Notes: a model not told the origin generated them from the sequence alone. A DNA stretch of 64,000 nt from Pseudomonadota bacterium (GCA_021324755.1 JAJPIL010000009.1:113109-177108); one strand, 5' to 3'; counted from the stretch's first letter, positions 54,797-64,000 are shown. Numbers and translations: made by a program.

Positions 54797-56545
54797 CTAG
54801 CTTCGATCGGCGAAACTGTCGAGGTTGCCTTTGCGAGATACGGCACGCAGTTTGCGCAGCGCTTTAGCTTCGATTTGACGGATCCGCTCCCGCGTCACTG
54901 CGAACTTCTTGCCGACCTCTTCCAGGGTATAGTCGACCTTCTGACCGATTCCAAAACGCATCTTTAAGATTTGCTCTTCGCGCGGCGTCAAGGTTGCCAA
55001 AACCTTGCGCGTCTGCTCGCTAAGATTGCTCTGGATAGCGGATTCGACCGGCGAAGGCGCAAGCTCATCTTCGACAAAATCGCCAAGCGAGCTTTCCTCT
55101 TCATCGCCGATCGGCGTCTCCAAAGAAATAGGCTCTTTGACGATCTTGAGCACCTTCTGCACCTTGTCCAGAGGCATCTCCATCTGAGCAGCGATCTCCT
55201 CTGGCGTCGGTTCGCGCCCTAGGCGCTGCACCAGAAGGCGCGTGACCCTTAACAATTTATTTATGGTTTCCACCATATGGACCGGGATGCGGATCGTGCG
55301 CCCCTGGTCTGCGATCGCCCTGGACATCGATTGGCGAATCCACCACGTGGCATAGGTCGAGAACTTATATCCGCGCTGATACTCGAACTTCTCGACCGCG
55401 CGCATCAAGCCGATGTTGCCCTCCTGGATAAGGTCGAGGAAGCCGAGACCACGGTTGGTGTAACGCTTGGCCAAACTGACCACCAGACGCAAATTTGCCT
55501 CGGTGAGTTCCTTTTTCGCCTGTTTGCTCTTTTCTTGTCCAGCTTCAATCCGCTGGATGGAACGCTCCAGTTCGTCTGGGCCGGTCTTCACCCGTCGCTC
55601 GATATCCTTGAGCGTTCGTTGAGCCTCGCGAATGCGGGCCGCTATGTCAGCCAGGCTTTCGCGCGTACCGTTGACGTTGACCGATACTCGGCGGTCCTCA
55701 GCTTCAGCAGCCTCACGCAGCAATTGAGTCTTGCTGCGGTTTGTCGCTTCGGCGTAATGGCGGATCAGGTTTTGGGCAGCCCGATAATCGGCTAACAGCG
55801 ACTTAAGCTCGGAAATAACTGCTTGGATGAACGAATTCGAGAGCTTGGCGCGCTCGAGCTCCTGGCGAAGCCTCTTTTTGAGCCTGGCGAGATTCTTTTC
55901 GAGCTGCGGGCGGGTACGGCGGCTCGGTTTGGCGCGCAGCTTCTCTTCGACCTCCTCGATCTGTGCCTGAAGCTTTTTGAGCTTCTCCGCAAGCGCAATT
56001 AAGCGCTCTCTTTGCTCGTCGTCGCTTTCAGAACTTCTTTCCTCGTCCCGCTCGGTGTCGTCTGCTTCTTCGAAGATACCCCTAACCTCTGCTTCGCCCT
56101 CCTTAGCCCGCTCGCCAAGCTCAATTATCCTCTGAACCGTAACGGGCGAGTTAAAAATCTCCTCCTTAACCTCGTTTTCGCCCGCCTCTATCCGCTTGGC
56201 GATCTCTACTTCCTGTTCGCGCGAGAGCAACTGAAAGTTGCCCATCTCCTTTAGGTAGAGGCGAACAGGGTCGGAAGACTCGCCAAACGAGTCGAGCTCG
56301 GAGAGCGCACCTTCTTGGTCTTCGCGAGGCTCCTCTTCGATGTCCAGCTCGGAAGTCTCCGGCGGGATCTCGTCGAGGACTTTAATATCCATGTCCTCGA
56401 GACTGTCCAACGCCGCCCGTAAGTCGCTCGGCGAGGTCATCTCCTCGGGCAGGAAGTCGTTCACCTGGTCAAACGTGAGATGCCCCTGCTCGCGACCAAG
56501 ATCCACTAGTCCTTGCAGGTCCTTTGGTTCGTACTTGCGTTTCAT
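54797..56545 (-). CDS. rpoD: RNA polymerase primary sigma factor RpoD
   Basis: 582 residues. Region 1.1 is at the N-terminus ([23 protein letters not shown]), region 1.2 [29 protein letters not shown], then a charged non-conserved region (about 150-330). Region 2: [39 protein letters not shown] and [34 protein letters not shown]. Region 3 [24 protein letters not shown] and region 4 [44 protein letters not shown] complete it. The full region 1.1 and the region 2.4/4.2 sequences mark the housekeeping sigma-70. No dnaG precedes it. Confidence 0.97.
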   Translation of the reverse strand: MKRKYEPKDLQGLVDLGREQGHLTFDQVNDFLPEEMTSPSDLRAALDSLEDMDIKVLDEIPPETSELDIEEEPREDQEGALSELDSFGESSDPVRLYLKEMGNFQLLSREQEVEIAKRIEAGENEVKEEIFNSPVTVQRIIELGERAKEGEAEVRGIFEEADDTERDEERSSESDDEQRERLIALAEKLKKLQAQIEEVEEKLRAKPSRRTRPQLEKNLARLKKRLRQELERAKLSNSFIQAVISELKSLLADYRAAQNLIRHYAEATNRSKTQLLREAAEAEDRRVSVNVNGTRESLADIAARIREAQRTLKDIERRVKTGPDELERSIQRIEAGQEKSKQAKKELTEANLRLVVSLAKRYTNRGLGFLDLIQEGNIGLMRAVEKFEYQRGYKFSTYATWWIRQSMSRAIADQGRTIRIPVHMVETINKLLRVTRLLVQRLGREPTPEEIAAQMEMPLDKVQKVLKIVKEPISLETPIGDEEESSLGDFVEDELAPSPVESAIQSNLSEQTRKVLATLTPREEQILKMRFGIGQKVDYTLEEVGKKFAVTRERIRQIEAKALRKLRAVSRKGNLDSFADRS

Positions 56546-57283
56546 TGCTTGGTCTGGCTTTCCACTAAGCCAAAAAGAAAAAATACACGCTCTTCGGTGC
56601 GCGATCGGCCAAAACTATACCGAAAAGCCCGACGCCACACCGAATCATTAACTTCCACTTAATTAATGACGACCGTGGGGACCAAATAGATCAGTCGGTA
56701 GCTAAAATTAGCCGAAACCTAAGATGTACCTTGTCCGGTACGTGAAAGTCAACAGCCAAAGTGTTCACCCGCGACCGCTAATCACCGGCTTTGGCACCGG
56801 CAGCCTTTTCGGAGCGTTGCTTGACTGATAAACTCAAATTTTACCCGTCCAGTTTCTGCCGTTTTATCGAAGATGGGACCTTCTGGCCAAGTTGCCCGCG
56901 CCGTGCCCGATCCCAAAACCCGAGGGGCCTTGTCTCAGCAAGATTCAAGCCGGCCATCAGCTCACTATGCCACCATTATTTATTATACTCACGCTTCGAC
57001 CGTTGGCCAAGCGCTTGAAAGGCGCCTTGGTAAAGTCATCACTGCGCGCTTTTCCCCGCGGGTGACGTTCGAATCCCGCGCGAGGCGAAAAATTGATAGC
57101 GCGTTCTTCGTCATTTTTAGTGACTTTCTCCATAAACTGTATGACTTAGACCCCGTCTCTCGCCCGCAATTTCCGACAAATCGTGAGACCACAGGCATGC
57201 GTCGGCAGTGATATAGTCGGTAGGAAAAGTTCGGCTATCGACGCTTCAGTCACTCAATTTAATGCGAGGCTTGATAATTTTTC
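56546..57283. other. Divergent intergenic region between rpoD and the DNA polymerase gene
   Basis: 738 bases, among the longest gene-free stretches in the window. It must hold the rpoD promoter and that of the polymerase. The only structure that stands out is the tRNA-like fold at 56992-57087, annotated separately. Confidence 0.4.
56992..57087 (+). ncRNA. tRNA-like three-arm fold, not a canonical tRNA
   Basis: CGCTTCG (56992-56998) pairs fully, with one wobble, with CGAGGCG (57081-57087) as an acceptor-like closing stem. Inside are a hairpin CCAAGCGC/GCG-C-CTTGG (57007-57030) and a T-arm-like hairpin CGCGGG/CCCGCG (57057-57080) whose loop contains TTCGAAT. TTGGCCAAG..TTGAAAGGCG resembles the D-arm of a serine or leucine tRNA. 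A TATACT lies 2 bases upstream. However, the T-loop has five extra bases and no anticodon arm can be drawn, so it may be a decayed tRNA or another small RNA. Confidence 0.25.
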
Positions 57284-59596
57284 ATGAGCAGTACGCACCA
57301 ACTTTTCAGTGATTTTTACACTCGCAATCCCGCCCTTTTCGGCGATCTAAACGAGCGAGCAATAGTAGCGGTCGAGGTCGCTTCCGACCAGGAGGTGGAA
57401 ATTTTCAGGAGACACGGCGATTCGGTGACGACCGAGCGCCGTCCCCTCTTGCTATTTGCTTTGTTGACCGACCCCGAGGTACTCGAAGGGTTCCAAGAAC
57501 CCTACGAAATCGAAGAGTTGCAGGGCAGCTTCCCCCTGCGATTCTTGGTGAAGCTGCGCAGTCTACGGGCCCAGGACAAGCTCAAAAAGCATCTGAAAAA
57601 GAAGGTCTCTGCCGACCCGCACCAACGACCCGACACCCGCTACTTTATGCTCAATGATCCGGTCGAACAGTTTCTGACGTTGACCGGCATTAACTACTTT
57701 ATCGGAATGCAGTTCAGCGACCTTCGGCGACTTCAGCTCGATATCGAAACCTACATTACCGCCGGCTTCGAGTTCCCCAACCCACAACGCGAAGGCGACC
57801 GAATCGTCGTAATCGCGATTCGCGACAGCACCGGCTTTGAGTGCGTCCTCTCAGGACGTGATATGGACGAGGGTTCGATGCTGCGTGAGATGGTGCGCAT
57901 AATCAGGGAACGCGATCCCGACGTTATCGAGGGCCACAATTTGATGCGTTTCGACCTCGAGTACATCAACGCCCGGGCTCGTCTGCACGGCGTAAGCCTT
58001 GCTCTGGGACGAGGCGGGCAAGTAATCGAAGCGCGGCCTTCGCGACTCCAAATCGGCGAGCGCGCAATCTCATACACCCGCTATCACATCTACGGACGCA
58101 ACATCATCGACACCTGGATGTTGAGCCAGCTCTACGACATTTCCAGCCGCGAACTGGAAGGCTTCGGTCTCAAGGAGCTCGCTCAACACTTCGGTCTTGC
58201 ACCCCGAGAAAGAACCTACCTCGACCCCGCGCGCGTCAGCCACTACTTCGACCACGAACCCGAGCTACTACATCGCTACGCGCTGGACGATGTTCGCGAG
58301 ACCGGCGCGCTGGCGGAGCTACTTTCGGGCAGCTACTTCGTTCAAGCCCAAATCTTTCCCTACTCGTACCAAAGCGTCGTCGTGCGAGGAAACGCGACCA
58401 AAGTCGACGCCCTGCTGTTGCGCGCATACCTCAAGGCTCGCCACTCGATCCCTTTGCCGCAGGAGCCAACACCCGTCACCGGCGGTTACACCGAAATTCG
58501 ACGAGTCGGTGTAGCGCGAAACGTTCTTCATTGCGACGTCACGTCGCTTTATCCCTCATTGATGCTTCATTTCCGGCATGGCCCCAAAAACGACCGACTC
58601 GACATCTTTTTGACGCTCCTGCGCGACCTTACCGATCTGCGCGTCAAAGCTAAGCAGCTTGCGCGCGAGCTAACCGGCACCCAATATCACTTCGTGCAAG
58701 CGCTCCAGCAAACATTCAAAATCCTAATTAACTCCTTCTACGGCTACCTGGGCTTCACGCTCGGCCACTTCAACGATTTCGAGCAAGCCAACCTCGTAAC
58801 TGCGCGAGGCCGCGAACTTGTAAGGCGCTTGGTCGACGAGCTAGAAAAACGCGGCGCCCAGGTAATCGAGGTCGACACTGACGGTATCTACTTTGTGGCG
58901 CCTTTTCCGCTTGATGACGTTCAGGCCGAAGCTCGACTGCTCGAACAACTGTCGAGCCTGATGCCCGGTGGTGTGCGGCTTGAAATCGACGGTCGTTACC
59001 CGTCGATGTTCAGCTATAAAATGAAGAACTACGTGCTGCTGGACGACAAAGGCGAGATCACCGTCCGAGGCTCGAGCCTTCGCTCGCGAGGAATCGAGCG
59101 CTTTCAGCGCCAGTTGATGGAAGAGCTATTCCGATGTTTCCTGGAAGGAAGGTACAACGAAATTGAGGCGATCTTCGAGTCTTATCGCTCAAAATTGATA
59201 CGCTATGAGCTCGATATTCGCGAACTCGCCAAAACCGAAACTCTAACCGACTCGCCTCAAGTTTACCTCGATAAGGTCGGCGCCAAACGGCGCAACGTCT
59301 CAGCAGCCTATGAACTGGCTATAAAATCAGGCCGTCCGTACGGGCCCGGCGACCAAGTGTCGTACTACGTGGCGGGCAAGGGAGCTCGGGTCAAGGTCGC
59401 CAAGGCGGCGCGTTTGGTCTCGGACTACAACCCGGAGCAACCGGACGTAAACATCGAATACTATCTCGCTAAATTGGACGACCTGTACCAGCGGTTTAAG
59501 CCATATATCGACAATCCCGAACTGTCACCAGCGAGCTCAGTTGAGCAAACTGGAGCGGACCGTGAAGGCGACCTCTTTGTTTCGCAGGACGAGTAG
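57284..59596 (+). CDS. polB: Family B DNA polymerase with 3'-5' exonuclease
   Basis: 770 residues. The exonuclease motifs are intact: ExoI LDIET (152-156), ExoII GHNLMRFDLEY (about 218-228) and ExoIII YALDDV (332-337). So are the polymerase motifs: A DVTSLYPSLM (418-427), B KILINSFYGYLGF (479-491) and C VDTDGIYF (530-537), with both catalytic aspartates. The size is close to archaeal B-family enzymes and E. coli Pol II. In bacteria such enzymes act in repair or replication restart; that role is inferred. No phage genes surround it. It is divergent from rpoD and convergent with the Etf gene. Residue numbers are counted from the ATG at 57284, which has GAGG 14 bases upstream. Confidence 0.95.
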   Translation: MSSTHQLFSDFYTRNPALFGDLNERAIVAVEVASDQEVEIFRRHGDSVTTERRPLLLFALLTDPEVLEGFQEPYEIEELQGSFPLRFLVKLRSLRAQDKLKKHLKKKVSADPHQRPDTRYFMLNDPVEQFLTLTGINYFIGMQFSDLRRLQLDIETYITAGFEFPNPQREGDRIVVIAIRDSTGFECVLSGRDMDEGSMLREMVRIIRERDPDVIEGHNLMRFDLEYINARARLHGVSLALGRGGQVIEARPSRLQIGERAISYTRYHIYGRNIIDTWMLSQLYDISSRELEGFGLKELAQHFGLAPRERTYLDPARVSHYFDHEPELLHRYALDDVRETGALAELLSGSYFVQAQIFPYSYQSVVVRGNATKVDALLLRAYLKARHSIPLPQEPTPVTGGYTEIRRVGVARNVLHCDVTSLYPSLMLHFRHGPKNDRLDIFLTLLRDLTDLRVKAKQLARELTGTQYHFVQALQQTFKILINSFYGYLGFTLGHFNDFEQANLVTARGRELVRRLVDELEKRGAQVIEVDTDGIYFVAPFPLDDVQAEARLLEQLSSLMPGGVRLEIDGRYPSMFSYKMKNYVLLDDKGEITVRGSSLRSRGIERFQRQLMEELFRCFLEGRYNEIEAIFESYRSKLIRYELDIRELAKTETLTDSPQVYLDKVGAKRRNVSAAYELAIKSGRPYGPGDQVSYYVAGKGARVKVAKAARLVSDYNPEQPDVNIEYYLAKLDDLYQRFKPYIDNPELSPASSVEQTGADREGDLFVSQDE

Positions 59597-59736
59597 TAGC
59601 GCTCCAGAGGCGATATGAGCTTGTGGGCGATGGGCCAGCCGTCAGGGCGTGCGTTCGAGCTCCACTCTTCCCCTGAACCGCTCGCCAAAGGGTCTTAGCC
59701 GCCGGGTTTATCGAAAACCTAGCAGATTGACGCAAG

Positions 59737-61581
59737 CTACTTGCCCAGGCGCTTGGCGAGCGCGGCGGTCAGTGCGGGAACGAGAGTTTGCCAGTCGCCG
59801 ACAAGACGGAGCGCGGCGCGCTCGAAAATCGGCGCCTGCGGATCGTTATTGATCGCGACGATCGTTTGAGCACGCTTGATGCCGACCATATGGTTGGGGG
59901 CGCCGCGGATCCCCACCGCGAAGTAAAGCCGTGGAGCGATCGCCTTGCCGGTCAAGCCAACCTGCAGCTGGCGAGGCACCCATCCGGCGTCGGTTACGCG
60001 GCGCGTGGCGCACAGCGCCGCACCCATCACGCGAGCTAGCTCCTTGACCTTCTCCACTCCTTCGGGCCCGCCGACTCCCATGCCGATACCGACCACCACC
60101 TCAGCGCCATCCAGAGCCGCCACCGACTCGTCTAGCAACCGATGCGATCGTACCAGGCGCGAAAGCGGACTTTTGACTCGACGCGGCCACACCTCGATAA
60201 GCTCGGCTTGACGCGCGGGGTTCGGCTGCGGAAGCTCTAAGACCCCTGGTCTGACGGTTGCCATCTGCGGATACGTTTTCGACAGGATGCGCGCCACCAG
60301 ATTACCGCCAAAAGCGGGCTTGAGCGCCACCATTCGTCCCTGCTCATCCAGTTCAAGTCCGATCGCGTCGCCCGTAAGTCCCAGCTCGAGGCGGGCAGCC
60401 ATTCGTGGCGCCCAGTCTCGTCCGTGCTCGCTCGCAGGCACGAGCAATCCCCACGGCTTTCGTTCTTCCACCAGTTCAGCGAACGCTGCGGCTTTGGTGT
60501 CAGGCGAATAGGGCTCGAGCGTCTCGCCTTTCACGACCACAATCTGGTCTGCGCCGTAGCTCGCCAACGTGCGAGCTTGAGTGTCACTGATCTCGCCGCA
60601 AACAAAGGCCGCCACAGAACCGCCCGTTTTTGACGCAAGCTCATCTGCCGCCGCAACAAGCTCTAGGCTTGCGCGCGTAAGCTCCCCGCTGAGATTCGTC
60701 TCGCAGGCAACCCACACGTCGCGCCCCATCTGCGGCTTACGCAGAGCCGCCGATACGGCCCGTAATGTTTTTGTCTGCGGCGAGAACGCGCCGAGGCGAT
60801 CGAGCGCCTCGATGGTTTGTTCAGCCGCGCGGCGTGGGTCGCTGGTGTCGATCGTCTGGCCGACGACCGGTTTGAGCTCGAGGGCAATAATGTCGGCAAC
60901 CCAGGTAGGAGAACCGTCGAAACCGAATTTTCCCGGCCTTCCATCCAGATCTGCTGCTCGCAGAGTGCGAAGCGGCTTCTCTTTCGCTGCCGCCAGCGCC
61001 TGTGGTCCAGTTCGCAGCGGTTGCGCGACGCGCTCAGCGCACGTGAGCACGGCAGGCATCTCGCACTCGACCTCGTCGTATCCTTCGTCGCTTTCGCGCT
61101 CGGTTCTTACCAATTTCCCGACGACTTCGAGCTTGCGCACGTTAGTGACGTGCGCGATGCCGAGCATCTCGGCTATCTCGGGCCCCACCTGCCCGGTTTC
61201 CGCATCGAGCGAGTAGCGACCAAGGAGCACGAGGTCAAAACCTTGCGAGCCTAGATAACGCGAAAGCGCGCGCGCCGTGGCAAGCGTGTCCGAGCCAGCA
61301 AACGCCCGGTCCTCGAGATGTACGGCCTCGTCCGCGCCCATCGCCAAAGCCTCTTCCAGCGCGCGGCGTGCCTGCGGCGGCCCCATCGTCACCGCCACCA
61401 CTTGTGCGCCGAACTCTGTTTTCAAGCGGACGGCCAAGGCGATCGCGCGCAGGTCGAAAGCGCTTATTACCGCTGGCCCATCACGCCTGATCGTCTTTGT
61501 AACAGGGTCGAAGTTTGCGTCCTCGACGAGCGGAATCTGCTTAATACATACGGCTATTTTTCTCGGCTTAGGCTCGTTCAT
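59737..61581 (-). CDS. Electron transfer flavoprotein, EtfB-EtfA fusion
   Basis: 614 residues from ATG 61581, which follows a GGAGGAGCG site (the frame is open to 61602). Residues 1-260 are EtfB-like: KIAVCIKQIPLVEDANFDP..ISAFDLRAIALAVRL, VVAVTMGPPQARRALEEALAMGADEAVHLED, DLVLLGRYSLDAETGQVGPEIAEML. From about 290 it is EtfA-like: VWVACETNLSGELTRASLELVAAADELA, then LVARILSKTYPQMATVRPG and the C-terminal FAD domain VVVGIGMGVGGPEGVEKVKELA, TRRVTDAGWVPRQLQVGLTGKAIAPRLYFAVGIRGAPNHMVGI, TIVAINNDPQAPIFERA. It should pass electrons from acyl-CoA-type dehydrogenases to a quinone reductase. Normally two genes; here one chain, with no sign of a frameshift artefact. No ETF-quinone oxidoreductase is adjacent. 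Confidence 0.93.
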   Translation of the reverse strand: MNEPKPRKIAVCIKQIPLVEDANFDPVTKTIRRDGPAVISAFDLRAIALAVRLKTEFGAQVVAVTMGPPQARRALEEALAMGADEAVHLEDRAFAGSDTLATARALSRYLGSQGFDLVLLGRYSLDAETGQVGPEIAEMLGIAHVTNVRKLEVVGKLVRTERESDEGYDEVECEMPAVLTCAERVAQPLRTGPQALAAAKEKPLRTLRAADLDGRPGKFGFDGSPTWVADIIALELKPVVGQTIDTSDPRRAAEQTIEALDRLGAFSPQTKTLRAVSAALRKPQMGRDVWVACETNLSGELTRASLELVAAADELASKTGGSVAAFVCGEISDTQARTLASYGADQIVVVKGETLEPYSPDTKAAAFAELVEERKPWGLLVPASEHGRDWAPRMAARLELGLTGDAIGLELDEQGRMVALKPAFGGNLVARILSKTYPQMATVRPGVLELPQPNPARQAELIEVWPRRVKSPLSRLVRSHRLLDESVAALDGAEVVVGIGMGVGGPEGVEKVKELARVMGAALCATRRVTDAGWVPRQLQVGLTGKAIAPRLYFAVGIRGAPNHMVGIKRAQTIVAINNDPQAPIFERAALRLVGDWQTLVPALTAALAKRLGK

Positions 61582-61846
61582 CGCTCCTCCCAGATTAACC
61601 AACCGACGTTAAAGCCCGCAACCAAAAATCAACGGTGCCTCAAAACTCGGGCCCAGCGACAAACCTTTCAACAAGAAAAGCCGAAAATCTTACCCCCCTG
61701 GCTTTCAGGACTCGCCCGCCTTGAGCATTAAAGCTGGTCAGGTCGAAGACTTAAAAAACTTGTGGACACAAAGACGCGAGCCTATCTTTCGGCAAAAACG
61801 AGGTCAGAAAAGCCTCGTTGCAGCTCTGCAAAACTAAAAGAGAAGC

Positions 61847-62503
61847 TTATTGCGGGGGTATCGAGCCACCGCCTTGCTTACCCTTGCCAGCCTTGCGCTC
61901 CTCGACCTTGAAGGCGAGCAAATCGTGAAGGTAGCGCGTGCGGTCATTCAAAGCTTCGAGCAGTGCCTGCTTCTCCAACGGAGTAAAGTCGAGATAAAAG
62001 CAAAGAAAGTTTACGATCTGCTGGTCACTTAGATTGTAGTCTGTAAGCGTGGACCAGAGTTGCTCCAGTTCGCCTTCCATCAGGTAGGCTAAGAACTCGC
62101 GAATTTCCTCGTAGTCGAACGACTCGGCACTGTAGGTTCCAGTTCCCAGCGTACTCGGGCACCAATCGACTCGCGCCTGGCGATATGGGCGGTCGCGTAT
62201 TTCGGCCTGCACACGAAATTCGGCAAATCCGGCGAGTAATATGTTGAACCGGCCATCCGGCAACGCTTCGAGCTTGGTAATTTTGCCAGCACATCCGAGC
62301 GAATAGATCTCAGGATACCCGTAGTAGTCTGCTTCCCACCCCGGTTTGAGCAAAACCATTCCGATTACCTTGTCACCTTTGTACGCATCGGCGACCATCG
62401 CGCGGTAGCGCGGCTCGAAAATATGAAGCGGCGTGGTGACCTCGGGAAACAAGACCAAATTCGGAAGCGGAAAAATAGGTATAACTGAGGGCAGAGAAAT
62501 CAT
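61847..62503 (-). CDS. LON peptidase substrate-binding-domain protein
   Basis: 218 residues matching the Lon N-terminal domain only: IPIFPLPNLVLFPEVTTPLHIFEPRYRAMVADAYKGDKVIGMVLLKPG, GCAGKITKLEALPDGRFNILLAGFAEFRV, and a helical C-terminal bundle (QQIVNFLCFYLDFTPLEKQALLEALNDRTRYLHDLLAF). There is no ATPase or protease domain. Such stand-alone LON-N proteins are widespread; a role in binding unfolded or damaged proteins is assumed from Lon, not shown. It ends in a short Gly/Lys/Gln tail. The gene is alone on the minus strand, divergent from trmB. Confidence 0.9.
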   Translation of the reverse strand: MISLPSVIPIFPLPNLVLFPEVTTPLHIFEPRYRAMVADAYKGDKVIGMVLLKPGWEADYYGYPEIYSLGCAGKITKLEALPDGRFNILLAGFAEFRVQAEIRDRPYRQARVDWCPSTLGTGTYSAESFDYEEIREFLAYLMEGELEQLWSTLTDYNLSDQQIVNFLCFYLDFTPLEKQALLEALNDRTRYLHDLLAFKVEERKAGKGKQGGGSIPPQ

Positions 62504-62692
62504 GCCAAAGAAGCTCTTTATGGGCGATTATTAAAACCTAATAAACCTTCTGTGCCTTGCATTGCTCAGCAAACTAATTCAGTTTATCGTCACAGACAGC
62601 ACTCGTGCTAGATGCCATGCTTCACGATCACGAGTAATCACCCAGGTAGCGATCCAGTTTTTGCGGTTAAAGCCATTGTTTGCGGGTGAAGA

Positions 62693-63418
62693 ATGACGCG
62701 GTTGCGCAAAGCCGGACGGTTATGGCGAAACTGGCAAGCGCAAGCGGCCGCGCTTGAGGTGCTGGTCAACGCCGATGATACACAACCAGTGTTTAAAGTC
62801 GAGCTAGAAAGATGGTTCGGCCGGTCGGCTCCGTTGGAGGTCGAGCTTGGCGCTGGAAAAGGCGAGTTTATCATCGAGCAGGCCCGCACCTTTCCTAATC
62901 GTAATTTCTTGGCAGTCGAGCTACCGCTTTCTATCGTCCGGCTTCTGTGCGCGCGGGTTGCCCGAAGCGGGCTTGGAAATCTCAAAGTACTGCGCGCGGA
63001 CGCAAGAAGTCTGGTGGGCTTTCTGATGCCATCAGAGTCAGTTGATGTCTACCACATATATTATCCCGATCCTTGGCCCAAGGCGCGCCACGCAAAGCAT
63101 CGCCTGTTTTCCCCAAACTTCGTTGCGGGGCTGGCGCGGACCCTTAAAGAGGGCGGTATACTTTGCGTTGCGAGCGACGTTGAGCAGTGGGCGTTGCAAA
63201 TATTCGAAAGCCTGAGGCAGGGAGGGTTCGAACCGCAGATTCAGCCTGTGGTGGGCGCGACAAAAACCGGGTATGGCAAGAAATATTTGGCCGAGAAACG
63301 GACTATTTTTGCCTGTGCGTTCAAGCGCCCAACGTTAAAAGAACTGTCAAAACATACCCCTAGCGGAGCAAACGAAAGCGCCGCTATGTTACAAGCTATG
63401 GACAGGCTGCCCGATTAG
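62693..63418 (+). CDS. trmB: tRNA (guanine-N7-)-methyltransferase TrmB
   Basis: 241 residues. SAM-binding loop LEVELGAGKGEFIIEQARTFPNRNFLAVEL near residue 45, and the diagnostic IYYPDPWPKARHAKHRLFSPNFVAGLARTLKEGG near residue 121 with the catalytic aspartate in PDPWPK. The C-terminal TKTGYGKKYLAEKRTIFACAFKRP block is also typical. It makes m7G46 in tRNA. GGGTGAAG sits just before the ATG. The last 25 residues are outside the conserved domain. Confidence 0.95.
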   Translation: MTRLRKAGRLWRNWQAQAAALEVLVNADDTQPVFKVELERWFGRSAPLEVELGAGKGEFIIEQARTFPNRNFLAVELPLSIVRLLCARVARSGLGNLKVLRADARSLVGFLMPSESVDVYHIYYPDPWPKARHAKHRLFSPNFVAGLARTLKEGGILCVASDVEQWALQIFESLRQGGFEPQIQPVVGATKTGYGKKYLAEKRTIFACAFKRPTLKELSKHTPSGANESAAMLQAMDRLPD

Positions 63419-63528
63419 AGAACCCCTCCCCTGGCCACTGGTTCATAATTTCGCAGACTTTCGTAAATAAAGATTAATTAGAGCTATTTTTAGCAGATTC
63501 GGTGCTACGAGCTTCTTATAAGTACGGC

Positions 63529-63556
63529 TTGCACGCCCTGATAGAGCAGTTATAAC
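63529..63556 (+). promoter_or_regulatory. Candidate promoter of the bamD-like gene
   Basis: TTGCAC (63529-63534) and TATAAC (63551-63556, five of six matches) are 16 bases apart, about 30 bases before the proposed start codons of the lipoprotein gene. Confidence 0.45.
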
Positions 63557-63590
63557 TTTGGTAAGTTCAAAGTGAATTGACTCGGTGCGG

Positions 63591-64000
63591 GTGCTGGGTA
63601 AGTGGCATATAACGTCTAGGCTTGCCCTGATTATGGGAGCGGCCCTTATTGTCCTAGCAGCGGCCGGCTGCGGGACGAAAAAGCGCGAAGTACTCGAAAG
63701 TCAGGAGTATTACGCCCAAGGGAACTACTTCTACGAGACTGGTGATTACGAGGACGCCAAGGAGGCGTACCAACATCTGATCGAGGAATATCCATTCAGC
63801 CCGTACACGGAAGAAGCGGAATTAAAGATAGCCTTGGCCAATTATCACCTGAAAAATTACATCGAGGCGAGCGCTGAATTGGAAGACTTCGAGCGGATGC
63901 ATCCGACCAGCCCTCAGGCTGCGCTTGCGCAGTACTATCTTGCGATGTGCTATTTCAAACAGCTCGGCCGACCGGACCAGGACCAGGCTACCACCGTAAA
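63591..64000 (+). CDS. bamD: Outer membrane assembly lipoprotein BamD-like (3' end outside window)
   Basis: About 136 residues before the window ends. From GTG 63591 (GTG 63585 also possible) the protein starts with a lipoprotein signal, SRLALIMGAALIVLAAAGC, with the lipid-modified cysteine at residue 27. TPR-like repeats follow: QEYYAQGNYFYETGDYEDAKEAYQHLIEEYPFSPYTEEAELKIALANYHLKNY and LEDFERMHPTSPQAALAQYYLAMCYF. The EEYPFSPYTEEAELKIA block is characteristic of BamD (ComL/YfiO), the essential lipoprotein of the beta-barrel assembly complex. It indicates an outer membrane. Confidence 0.85.
   Translation, partial: MLGKWHITSRLALIMGAALIVLAAAGCGTKKREVLESQEYYAQGNYFYETGDYEDAKEAYQHLIEEYPFSPYTEEAELKIALANYHLKNYIEASAELEDFERMHPTSPQAALAQYYLAMCYFKQLGRPDQDQATTV

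Overview
The window reads as a gene-dense bacterial chromosome segment (I estimate mid-50s percent G+C by eye) from a Gram-negative-type organism. It carries a BamD-like lipoprotein, SecF, a Tat-exported enzyme, a lipoprotein beside lysA, HslUV, a family B DNA polymerase, ergothioneine genes and a UGA-containing selenoprotein gene. This mix fits a deltaproteobacteria-like or Binatota-like lineage, but that placement is inference: the window has no rRNA. I found no insertion sequence, prophage, CRISPR array or canonical tRNA.

Layout. 1-15.5 kb: a partial metallo-beta-lactamase-fold hydrolase, a CopD-like membrane protein, a polyphosphate-flavoured set (Ppx/GppA, CHAD, SixA and, further on, a polyphosphate-glucokinase-like ROK kinase), two tandem thymidylate-kinase paralogues, egtB-egtD for ergothioneine, a CobD/HisC-type PLP enzyme, methylglyoxal synthase, a beta-hydroxyacid dehydrogenase and a Tat-exported acetamidase/formamidase. 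16-19.5 kb: a promoter followed by a GrdB/PrdB-family reductase whose frame crosses an in-frame TGA inside a U-P-V-C motif with a SECIS-like hairpin just downstream, then a glutaredoxin, an unusual acyl-CoA dehydrogenase and a DUF1326 protein. 19.8-22.7 kb: the three-subunit proton-translocating transhydrogenase. 22.7-26.3 kb: a sparse accessory-looking stretch with two paralogues of an uncharacterised family flanking a small HExxH protein and an unknown protein.

26.3-31.5 kb: an iron-sulfur assembly operon iscS-iscU-iscA-hscB-hscA-iscX with a good promoter but no iscR or ferredoxin gene. 31.7-34.3 kb: secF without secD, a small unknown gene and a GNAT-like protein. 34.5-40 kb: argH, a lipoprotein, lysA, dapF and dapA (lysine, meso-diaminopimelate and the last step of arginine synthesis). 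40.5-46.8 kb: an M48-like peptidase, a small Cys-rich protein and argB-argD-argF-argG. 47-50 kb: xerC-hslV-hslU. 50.3-54.4 kb: a zinc ribbon protein, glmU and glmS, which together supply UDP-GlcNAc precursors. 54.8-59.6 kb: the housekeeping sigma factor rpoD diverging from a family B DNA polymerase, with a tRNA-like fold between them. 59.7-64 kb: a single-chain EtfB-EtfA fusion, a LON-N-domain protein, trmB and a truncated bamD-like gene.

The most notable signals are the UPVC selenoprotein with its SECIS-like element and redox neighbours, the accessory locus at 23.5-26.3 kb, the degenerate P-loop in one of two tandem thymidylate kinases, the fused electron-transfer flavoprotein, and an acyl-CoA dehydrogenase that lacks the usual catalytic glutamate. 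Start sites given here were chosen by eye from ribosome-binding sites and family length.
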